From Dactylorhiza incarnata (taxonomy: Eukaryota; Streptophyta; Magnoliopsida; Asparagales; Orchidaceae), in assembly GCA_033032865.1 (NCBI GenBank), contig JAWHQI010000506.1:310001-374000 (forward strand): a DNA stretch of 64,000 bases. Reading direction: 5' to 3'. Below, one piece after another: positions 56,227 to 64,000 of this stretch; within the stretch, counting starts at the first letter, position 1; every line of letters starts with the position of its first letter. Under the pieces are notes generated by a model. The model did no database searches. It was not told the origin of the DNA and saw only the letters and a list, made by a program, of their open reading frames with translations. Both the position numbers and the translations under genes were made by a program.

Positions 56227-57361
56227 TGATCTAGAATCCCTTTTAAATAAAATAGTAATGTATAAAAGATAAATTCACAAACTCTTAATGAAATAACTTC
56301 GACCGTGGAGGTTCCCAAAATATAAGAGCACCTCTCTCGAGGAATACTACCAACTAACCATAGATTGATTGATTAAGACCCCTCGGCCAGTTGAAACCTC
56401 ATAAGCTTGCTTTAAGCGGTGAACCCCACTATTGGATTTGACTCAAATACATAAGATTTATGTCGTCCTCTCTCAAGGAGTGCGTGCTACTCCTTTTATC
56501 TTTGAGCGATCTCCTCGTATGCATGAATCTATTGATCAACTAGAATACAGATCTAAGATTGAAAATCATATTCCGGTCATACGAAATCAAAGCAAAGTAC
56601 ATCAAAGATAAATCAAAGATATTTAAAAAGAGAGCTTGTTAATTTATAAAAATTCAAAACTCATTTTATTTCATTCCAAAGTTCATCATGACCAAGTGCT
56701 AAATGAAGTTTAGTTACACATCATAATGATGAGAATACAAGTAGAGGTAGGAGAAGACATGATTCAAAATAGATAAAAATGAACAACAAAACTTGAATTA
56801 AAATTGCGCAAATAAAAGCTTACAACTTGTAAAGAAACTAGCTGGTACATGAAAACAGTAAAAGAAAGCTGAAAACTAACTCTAAAATTGAACTCCTTAG
56901 CTTCTGGAGATTCCTGCCTTTTATAGGTGAAAAATGGTGAGTCACGCCCTTAGTCACGCCTGTGACAAAGTGCGTTTCTGGGAATAACTGCTTTCTTAAA
57001 AAAACCTGGGAACGTTGGGCAAGAAACCGCCAAAATTGACGTGACTCGACATTACATGCCCTCAGACATGGGTGTGTAATTGGACGAGTCTGGCTGGATC
57101 TGAAATGGGCACGTATGGGAGTAAATAGTTTCCATTTCAGCAATTAATCAGATGCCACACCCTATGGTCACAGCCATGACTGAGACCGTGTAACTTTAAA
57201 GCTAAGATGGCGGTAGTTTCTAGATCGCGGGAGCGTCATGGCTGTGACATTGAGTCACGCCCTCTGGACACAGGCGTGACTCACAGTGTGTAATTTTAAT
57301 TGAGCTGGCAGTGAGTTTTGGCTACGGGTTGTTAACTGGTCGTGACTCCTGAGACACGCCC
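56227..57361 (-). mobile_element. Fragment of a second Athila-type LTR
   Basis: From about 56285 it follows the Athila 5' LTR (21825 onward): CGACCGTGGAGGTTCCC, then GGTGAACCCCACTATTGGATTT near 56420, a CTCTCTC-AAGGAGTGCGTGC phrase, then GTCACGCC-type palindromes at 56940-57361. It is a related but distinct copy, in the same orientation. Element B begins at 57362. Confidence 0.8.
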
Positions 57362-58677
57362 TGAAAGTGCACAGTTAACCTCACTAGAATTCTCTAGAGG
57401 GGGGGTGAATAGAGATTTAAAATATTTTGTGCAAAGTTAATATATATATATGTGTATGATCACAGATTAGAGCTTCCCACACACCAACAAGAATTAGACA
57501 AGCAATTAAGTAAATGCAAGAAAGAAATTTCACAGCACAACACAAGAAAATATAGTGGTTCCCCAAACTTTGGGTAGTCCACTCTTCTACCCCCTTGGTA
57601 GGAATTCACTAACTTGCACTGAGTCTTTTGATAAGGAGACTCTTAGAACCACCCTGAGTCTTTTGACAAGGAGACTCTTAGAACCAACTGAGTCTTTTGA
57701 AAAGGAGACTCTTAGAACCAGTACACTGAATTTTTTGAAGAGAGATTCTAAAAACTCTTTTACAATAGTGAATAAGAATAAAGAAGGAGAAAGAAATAAA
57801 GACAATAATGAATCTTCTTCCTAGCAAGAAGATTTGAAGCACAAGTTATGAATTAAATCTTTCTTCTATAGAGAGAAGAAGATTTGTAGCCTTTCTCTCT
57901 TTTAGTGAGAGCAATCAGATTTTGCAGCAGTGAGCAGTGAGCAGAAGTAGAAATGGATGGATGTTGCTGCAGAGCTTTTTCTCAATATCTCTCTTTTCTT
58001 TTGGGAGCTTTTTCCTCTATGTCATATATGTGTGGTAGATCACTCTTGTTTATTTCCTGCCGACTTCCTCTTTATTTTATAGCTCTGTGTAATAAGATAG
58101 CACTATAGGAGAGGAATCAATTAGCAGCCAGAGATTTAGGAAGAGAGAAATATTTCCATAGCAGTTATAGCATAAATGGAAAATGTTAATTCAGATTTCA
58201 AATAATATCCAAAATAGAGTTAATCAGATTTAGCCAAGAATCAAATAGAAGGAAAGAATGATTCAGAACGGCTATAAAATATTAACATCATTCTATATAA
58301 ATCAGATCTTCAGAAAAGAAGGAAAGAGATCTGGCGCAATAATAAATCTGTCATAAAGATCGACGTGCGTCGATTACTATTCGACGTAAGCGTCGAATTC
58401 ATCTTAGCCCGACGTCGAGAGAGATATGAGGAATGTGCGTCGACAAAAGTGCGTCGACTTCTCTGTATGCGTTGACTAGAAATCAGAGTAGCGTCGATAA
58501 GACATACGTCGAAATCTTCCTAGAGTTACTTCGACATATCCTGAAGAAAACGTCGACTATATTTCGACGTAGCGTCGAATACCATTCGACGCATATTTAC
58601 TTGGTCTTTTGTTATTCATTCATAAAACTCTTTCTTTAACCCATTTCTAGGGGTTAAGAGAAATCATTTTCCCAACA
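57362..58677 (-). repeat. 3' LTR of element B (1316 bp)
   Basis: Bounded by TGAAAG and CCCAACA. A G run of 7 (57399-57405) lies between CTAGA and TGAATAG. A 30-base unit with GAGTCTTTTGA and AAGGAGACTCTTAGAACC repeats three times at 57622-57720. The minus-strand TATA box TATAAAATA is at 58073-58081. A GTCGACG-type palindrome array is at 58360-58600. Confidence 0.95.
58360..58600. repeat. TCGACG palindrome array in the B LTR
   Basis: About fourteen TCGAC or GTCGA motifs, typically GCGTCGA or TCGACGT, in 240 bases upstream of the TATA box in element orientation. Confidence 0.85.
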
Positions 58678-58691
58678 ATCTCCCCCTATTT
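58678..58691 (-). promoter_or_regulatory. Polypurine tract of element B
   Basis: The minus strand reads AATAGGGGGAGATT directly before the LTR start TGTTGGG. Additional GGGGGAGC tracts occur on the minus strand at 58999-59030, inside the second gene. Confidence 0.92.
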
Positions 58692-58902
58692 GTCTTAACC
58701 CTATTTAAGGAGAAATTGTCTTAGCATAAAATCAACTCAGCACATAATTTGTAAGGATAAGAGGTATGTCACTTAATCAAAAGTGAAATTTAGAGAGGGA
58801 GATCATTTAAGCAGATATTCCAGAATCATATAAACAGATGTCATTTTTATACCATATCATTTTCAACTATAAGATAAAATATATCAGCATTGTTTTCAAA
58901 TA

Positions 58903-60542
58903 CTACTCAGGTGGGGTAGGAGGAGTCTTTCTTTTTCTCTTGAATACCAATGTTTTAGGAGAAGAGGATTTCTCTTTCTCACTTGTAAGAAGTTCATTTA
59001 GCTCCCCCTGAGCAGGTAGCTCCCCCTGGGATAGAGCTCCTTTTATTCTTTCTTCTTCAGCCAGCAGAATATCTGTCTCTTTTTCTTTTCCAGTATCAGC
59101 TTCATTTTCTTTCTCAGTTCCATCAGCTGGTTCATTTTTATCTATATTTGTACCAGCTTCATTATCAGCCTCATTCACTGCTCTGCTCCCTTCCCCTTGT
59201 AGTGGTGCCATTTGATTTACAGCATCTCTTGCTATGTTGAGTATCTCTATTGTTTGTTCATCAATATGGAGCTCAGGATTGGAGAGCTGATCTTCATCTA
59301 GATTCTCCCCCTTCTTGACCTTCTTGGCCAAGGAGGTTAAGAAAGACCTAGTCACTCTAGAGGAAGAGAGAGATGACTTTAGATCTTGCACAGAGGCACT
59401 TACCCCATCTATTTGGGTGTGCATGTGTAGAATGGAGGAGTGAATCTGTGAGCAATGCTCATCTAGCATTGCCTGGAATTTTTGGGCTGCAGATTGGATG
59501 CACTGAGTGAGTAGAGCCTCAGTGGATGCAGATGGTGGAGGAGGAGATAATGGTGGAGGTGTATGAGAGGAATGTGGAGATGGAATACTATCATGTTGGG
59601 TAGGTGTATTTGATGGAGGAGGTGGAGGAATAGAAGAATGCTGAGCAAGGGATTGAGGTGGTATTTGTGTGGATGATGATGGGAGAGAGGAGAGATTTGT
59701 TTGAGGAGGAGGAGGAGTAGGAGAGATAGGAGGAGATGGAGTCCTTTCAGGAATGGAACCAGGCTTAGGGATTTGCCTGGCCCATTTAGAAAATAGGTCT
59801 ATGGACATCCTTTTTCCTGGAGGGATGGGAATTCCTTTAGACCTGCAGAGGTCAGGGAAGGAATGGAAGAGAACCTGACTCATGATTCTCATATAAGCAT
59901 TTTCCTTGTGGGAATATTTGGAGGCTATCATTTTGAGAAGACATCTGGCCCAATTCACCTTCTTCAGCACAAGAGCCCCCATGATGTTCAGCTGCTGTTT
60001 GGGCACTGCATCATGGGCTGATATTTTGCATAGCAGTATCTTCCCTACTATGTCTGCCAGCAATCTGTACTCATCTGAAAAGTCTATCTTTTTCAGATGG
60101 ATTGGTCTGTCTTTTGAGAATTTCATGGTGCTAAGTAAATGCTTGACTTCATCAGGTGTGAGTTCAATGGATTCATCACCTAATAGGGGAATAATTTTAG
60201 ACTAGTCAAGTCATTCATGAGAGGCTCATTTTCTTTTCCTATTTTATTGAAATGAAAGAGGCATTAGGATATACCTGATGGGAGATCAAAGGTGGCCCTA
60301 ATGTGGTCTGCAGAGATTGAGACTGGTGTCTCATAGAGTGTTCCTTGGATTTCTCCTTGTTCAGAGATCTGAACATGAGATATGAGCTTAGTGAGCTCAG
60401 TTTCCAGGAGCTTGCACCTAGAAGAGATGAGCTTGTTCAATCCCGCTTCATCGAATAGAGCAATGATGCTCTTATAGTTCTCTGCTGCTGCTTGGAAGGA
60501 TCCGAGATCAATGTCGAACCCAGAATTTATTTTGGGAGCCAT
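58903..60542 (-). CDS. Second gene of element B (ORF2), two exons, env-like position
   Basis: Exon 1 is 60542-60275 and exon 2 is 60179-58903. Between them is a 95-base AT-rich stretch with donor CAG|GTATAT and acceptor TTCCCCTATTAG|GT. Removing it joins the two frames with no stop, giving 515 codons including the stop. The N-terminal ~225 residues look globular and helical. Residues about 227-306 are extremely proline- and serine-rich (PPPP runs). A helical segment follows (310-362), then an acidic tail (TEKENEADTGKEKE) and a basic end (KRKRKTPPTPPE). There is no clear signal peptide or membrane span. Sireviruses often carry an env-like gene here; I do not recognise the family, and position is the only argument. 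Function unknown. Confidence 0.75.
60180..60274 (-). other. Candidate intron in ORF2 of element B
   Basis: 95 bases, GT at 60274-60273 and AG at 60181-60180, with stops in the frame of exon 1 (TAA just after the donor). Splicing restores phase exactly. Length and AT content are normal for a plant intron. Confidence 0.7.
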
Positions 60543-60964
60543 TGAGGATCAGTAAGAAGAATCAGCTGGACAAAGGAGCACGGAGGATAAAAGATGCAGA
60601 GTAGTGGAGGTTTCTGAAGAGTCTTTTTAAGTCAGGTGAAACGTCGAAACAGGGCTCAATTCGAGGCTTTTTCGGTACTCCAGTGGATGTGACCGAAAAT
60701 ATTCTAATGTTGCCGCTCTTTTATCCTGAAGTCGACGTTACGTCGAGTGTAATTCGACGTCATCGTTGATATAGACAGAGTTTGAGATGTTTAGGGTTTT
60801 CTATCGACGTATGCGTCGATTTTGGTCGACGCATGCGTCGATTTATTGTGTTGGTTATCGACGGTGCGTCGACTAGAAGTGACTTTTAAAAAGAATTTTA
60901 AATTTTTATTTCTCATTATTTCTTTCTAGTCCTAATGTTTTCTGAGTCAGTTTTGAACTAGATT
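60543..60964 (-). other. Spacer between gag and ORF2 in element B
   Basis: 422 bases where pol would lie. It holds a second TCGACG palindrome cluster at 60730-60865 (for example GTCGACGCATGCGTCGA around 60828). No remnant of protease, integrase or RT is visible, so the pol deletion is clean. Confidence 0.8.
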
Positions 60965-63292
60965 TTACAGATAGTTTGATTGATTGTACCAACATTGCTT
61001 GGTAGTATGGCCAGCTTTGTTACATATATAGCACTTGATTATCCTAGTATTAAGGGAATTTGAATTTAGAGCAGGATATAAGTGTTGATTAGAATAAGAG
61101 TGTTGGTTTGAATATAGGTTTTGATTAAGATGGGATTTTTGGTTAAGATAAACATTTTGTTTGGGATTGAAGTGTTTATTTGGATAAAATTCATGATTAG
61201 GATGACTGGTTCCTGAATGAGGGTTAGGATAAAAGACTTTTGGAGAGAATGTATTTAAGTTGCTCTGAACATTTTTGCGTCGATATCTATTCGACGTATG
61301 TTGATAATTGCGTTGATTTGTTATCGACGCATTCCTCAGATTGCGTTGATCTGGTGTCGACGCATGAGGAAAGTTGCGTCGAATTGATGTCGACGTATCT
61401 TTATTCAAGCGTCGAGTAGAGGTCGAGGCATCTGAGAGGTTGCGTCGAGAATAAGTCGACGCACTATCGTGCATGCGTCGATATGAAGTCGACGCATCTG
61501 TGTCTTCACAAATTTTCATTTTGCCTTTCTCTGTTTTTACTCCTTTATGTGTTGTTCTTCTTGGATTGATTGTTTCTTCAGATGAAGTATGTGAATCATC
61601 AGCTGAATAATAAGATGTTTCATCAAATTCCTTGGTTTCTTTTTCTCCCTTATCTTTTTCTTGGTTTAACAAATTAACAGGTTTAGTGAATTTTATAGGG
61701 CTCATCCAAGCAGGTTTGTTGGATGAAGTTAGGCTGATTGAGGGATCAGCCCCTAGCCCAAGATGTTTGGGTCTTATTGTTTGTTTGTCAGTGATTTCCT
61801 TAAGATTTTGACTTCTTATTTTTATTGATTCTTCAAAGGCTTTTGCCTGGGTTACTTTGTTCTTAAGGAACTGATTTTCTATATTGGCCCTTTCTGTTTC
61901 CTTCTTTATTCTGCTAGCTATTGATTCATAATCTTTAGAAGAGTTAATTTCTATGTTTCTCTGATTTTTAGCTACATTGATTTGTTCTTTTAGATCCTCA
62001 ATTTCTTGATTTGTTTTTAGGTGATCTAGGTACATTTTTATAAAATCATTTCTAAAGCTATCACTTTGAAAATCAATGTCATCAAACATACTTACCTCAT
62101 CCTCATTCTCAGATTCCTCAATGAGAATGAGGTTCTCTTCTTTTTCATCATCTGAGGATAGATCTTCTTCTGATCCTGTTTCACTCCATGGTTTATCATC
62201 ATTCTTTGTATCTTCAAAGGCCATCAAGCATATGTCTTCTTGTCTAGATTCTTCATTGTCACTCTTAGAGGATGAACTATCCTCAGAGTTTGTTTCACTC
62301 CAGACTTCAGCAATGAAGCCTTTTTCTTTCTTCTTCCCCTTTTTCTTCAGATCTTTCTTTTTCAGATCCTTCTCTGTTTCAGCATTCTCTGGACATTCTG
62401 GGGCAATGTGTCCAGGTTTTCTGCAAGAATAGCAAATTATTTCTTTAGTGGGTGTTTTGTCATACCTTGGTCTTGACTCCCTCCTTTTTGATCCATCTTT
62501 CTTGACCCATTTCCTAAATCTTCTGGCCAAGAAACTGAATAATTCTTCTTCAGTGACAGAAGTTTCTTCTTCTGTTGCCTTTAGAGCAATGTTCCTGCTT
62601 TTTGAGGGACTTGGGGCGTTTTCTCTTCTTTCCTTCTCCTCTCTAGTTTTCAGCAACTGCTCATAGGATCTGAGTTTTCCTAAGAGAGCATCTGTTGAGA
62701 TCTCTTTTTGTCCTCTTGTGTCTTTTATTGCCCAAATTCTTGAGTCCCATGAACTAGGGAGACTCATTAGTAATTTGTCATTTATCTCAGTAAGAGAGAT
62801 TTCTCTATCCAAGTCTCTTAGTTGATTGATGATCAGACTGAATCTGTCATACATTTCAGAGATGCCTTCTTCAGCCTTCTTTTGAAAGTTCTCATATTGA
62901 GAGATCAATAGGGCCTTCTTGTCTTTCTTTTCATCAGCACTTCCTTCCACCATCTTTGTGAGGGCATCCCAAATTTCCTTGGATGATTCACAGTCAACAA
63001 CCTTTTGAAAGATGTCATCTGAGAGAGTTGAGACAAGTATGTTCATGGCCTTTAGATCATGAGTTCTTGCCTTCTTCTCATCTTCTGTCCATTCAGATCT
63101 TGGAACAAGTGTTTGTGTGATGTTTCCATTTGCATCCTTTCTATAGGGCTTTGGTGGACCTGTTACAGTAATATTGAACAAGTCAGCATCAATAGAATTC
63201 ATATAGATTCTGATTCTTGTTTTCCAAACTGCAAACTTTTCAAGGTTGCACATTGGTGGTCTGGTGGAAGCATAATCTTTGATTTGTGCCAT
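60965..63292 (-). CDS. Intact Sirevirus-type Gag of element B (775 aa)
   Basis: Starts 99 bases after the 5' LTR. Residues 14-40 (MCNLEKFAVWKTRIRIYM) are the DUF4219-type start; 60-220 is the UBN2-type capsid region (SSKEIWDALTKMVEG, NDKLLMSLPSSWDSRIW). Zinc knuckle 1 is CYSCRKPGHIAPEC at 287-300 (C-x2-C-x4-H-x4-C). A long acidic serine-rich part follows, then a coiled coil (about 440-500). Residues 596-676 are a run of ~12-residue repeats containing ASTS-x-RRN, encoded by a palindrome array. Knuckle 2 is CYICNKAGHTTKQC at 754-767, nine residues before the stop. Forms particles and binds genomic RNA. It is undamaged, unlike gag of A and C, and ends where protease should begin. Confidence 0.94.
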   Translation of the reverse strand: MAQIKDYASTRPPMCNLEKFAVWKTRIRIYMNSIDADLFNITVTGPPKPYRKDANGNITQTLVPRSEWTEDEKKARTHDLKAMNILVSTLSDDIFQKVVDCESSKEIWDALTKMVEGSADEKKDKKALLISQYENFQKKAEEGISEMYDRFSLIINQLRDLDREISLTEINDKLLMSLPSSWDSRIWAIKDTRGQKEISTDALLGKLRSYEQLLKTREEKERRENAPSPSKSRNIALKATEEETSVTEEELFSFLARRFRKWVKKDGSKRRESRPRYDKTPTKEIICYSCRKPGHIAPECPENAETEKDLKKKDLKKKGKKKEKGFIAEVWSETNSEDSSSSKSDNEESRQEDICLMAFEDTKNDDKPWSETGSEEDLSSDDEKEENLILIEESENEDEVSMFDDIDFQSDSFRNDFIKMYLDHLKTNQEIEDLKEQINVAKNQRNIEINSSKDYESIASRIKKETERANIENQFLKNKVTQAKAFEESIKIRSQNLKEITDKQTIRPKHLGLGADPSISLTSSNKPAWMSPIKFTKPVNLLNQEKDKGEKETKEFDETSYYSADDSHTSSEETINPRRTTHKGVKTEKGKMKICEDTDASTSYRRMHDSASTYSRRNLSDASTSTRRLNKDTSTSIRRNFPHASTPDQRNLRNASITNQRNYQHTSNRYRRKNVQSNLNTFSPKVFYPNPHSGTSHPNHEFYPNKHFNPKQNVYLNQKSHLNQNLYSNQHSYSNQHLYPALNSNSLNTRIIKCYICNKAGHTTKQCWYNQSNYL
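61270..61505. repeat. TCGACGCA palindrome array inside the gag frame of B
   Basis: About twelve GTCGACGCA or GCGTCGA motifs, spaced 30-40 bases, within codons 596-676. It is the same motif as in the LTR (58360-58600) and spacer (60730-60865). Confidence 0.88.
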
Positions 63293-63378
63293 GTGAAAAA
63301 TAGTAAAAAATATATATATATATATATATAAGGTAGGATCTTTTTGATCAAGGAGTTATCCTTTTTAGATCAACCTCC

Positions 63379-63389
63379 CTCTGATACCA
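63379..63389 (-). promoter_or_regulatory. Primer binding site of element B
   Basis: The minus strand reads TGGTATCAGAG two bases after the LTR end, complementary to initiator methionine tRNA. Confidence 0.93.
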
Positions 63390-63391
63390 AT

Positions 63392-64000
63392 TGAAAGTGC
63401 ACAGTTAACCTCACTAGAATTCTCTAGAGGGGGGGTGAATAGAGATTTAAAATATTTTGTGCAAAGTTAATATATATATATGTGTATGATCACAGATTAG
63501 AGCTTCCCACACACCAACAAGAATTAGACAAGCAATTAAGTAAATGCAAGAAAGAAATTTCACAGCACAACACAAGAAAATATAGTGGTTCCCCAAACTT
63601 TGGGTAGTCCACTCTTCTACCCCCTTGGTAGGAATTCACTAACTTGCACTGAGTCTTTTGATAAGGAGACTCTTAGAACCACCCTGAGTCTTTTGACAAG
63701 GAGACTCTTAGAACCAACTGAGTCTTTTGAAAAGGAGACTCTTAGAACCAGTACACTGAATTTTTTGAAGAGAGATTCTAAAAACTCTTTTACAATAGTG
63801 AATAAGAATAAAGAAGGAGAAAGAAATAAAGACAATAATGAATCTTCTTCCTAGCAAGAAGATTTGAAGCACAAGTTATGAATTAAATCTTTCTTCTATA
63901 GAGAGAAGAAGATTTGTAGCCTTTCTCTCTTTTAGTGAGAGCAATCAGATTTTGCAGCAGTGAGCAGTGAGCAGAAGTAGAAATGGATGGATGTTGCTGC
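63392..64000 (-). repeat. 5' LTR of element B, first 609 bases visible
   Basis: Identical to 57362-57970 at every position, including a short TA microsatellite and the G run of 7. The LTR would end near 64707. Confidence 0.95.

Larger units (their letters stand above)
57362..64000 (-). mobile_element. Young Sirevirus-like element B: gag plus a second gene, no pol
   Basis: Minus-strand element running off the right edge. 3' LTR 57362-58677, polypurine tract 58678-58691, second gene 58903-60542 (two exons), gag 60965-63292, primer site 63379-63389, 5' LTR from 63392. All 609 visible bases of the 5' LTR are identical to 57362-57970. Between gag and the second gene there are only ~420 bases, so protease, integrase, RT and RNase H are absent. 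The base before the 3' LTR begins CGCCC; its duplicate would lie outside the window, at about 64708. Confidence 0.95.

Noticed and set aside
57555..57824. 89-residue open frame present twice (also 63585-63854)
   Set aside because: It is part of the identical LTRs of element B and runs through a 30-base repeat; the two copies reflect the LTR pair, not a gene.

Overview
The window is nuclear DNA of a flowering plant with a large, repeat-rich genome. I see no convincing host gene, rRNA, tRNA, CRISPR array or bacterial operon. Almost every recognisable coding segment is gag or pol of plant LTR retrotransposons: Ty1/copia of the Sirevirus type (initiator-Met-tRNA primer site, several polypurine tracts, long gag with two zinc knuckles) and Ty3/gypsy of the Athila and Tat types. 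The other pieces are solo LTRs, one CACTA transposase fragment and one long inverted repeat. The species cannot be named from the sequence.

Layout. 1-1534: end of a gypsy-like LTR (X), apparently inserted into the 3' LTR of copia element A. 1535-11098: A, minus strand, gag-PR-INT-RT-RH all present but broken. 11099-14293: LTR-like sequence Y, the host of A. 14294-23201: an Athila element, minus strand, degenerate. 23202-38258: a Tat-like gypsy element D, minus strand, with almost no coding sequence, split by 26287-35501, copia element C (plus strand, duplication GGAGC on both sides, gag remnant only). 38259-40160: unassigned. 40161-51869: Tat-like element E, plus strand, duplication ACAGT on both sides, with solo LTR F (40503-43378) in its 5' LTR and solo LTR G (49833-50544, duplication CCCAC) in its 3' LTR. 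51875-53340: unassigned AT-rich DNA. 53377-54035: CACTA fragment. 54120-54964: 3' end of another Sirevirus-like element (H). 55087-56203: inverted repeat with ~530-bp arms. 56227-57361: fragment of a second Athila-type LTR. 57362-64000: Sirevirus-like element B, minus strand, running off the right edge.

How the parts relate. The left third reads as nested insertions (X in A, A in Y, Y in Athila, Athila in D). B is by far the youngest: its two LTRs match at all 609 positions that can be compared. B has no pol at all. It has one long intact gag frame and a second gene in two frames that join exactly if a 95-base GT-AG intron (60180-60274) is removed. B therefore looks like a recently mobilised non-autonomous element that would need pol functions from elsewhere.

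The main pattern across the window is that nearly every LTR family here, copia and gypsy alike, carries its own array of short, mostly CpG-containing palindromes (GTTCGACGAAC in A, TTCGACGAA and TAACGC/GCGTTA in C, GTCGACGCA-type in B, GTCACG/CGTGAC in Athila, CACCCC-GCAT-GGGGGTG hairpins and GAGCGCTC in E, TTCTCGAGAA in F, GCGATAG/CTATCGC in H). In B one such array lies inside the gag reading frame.
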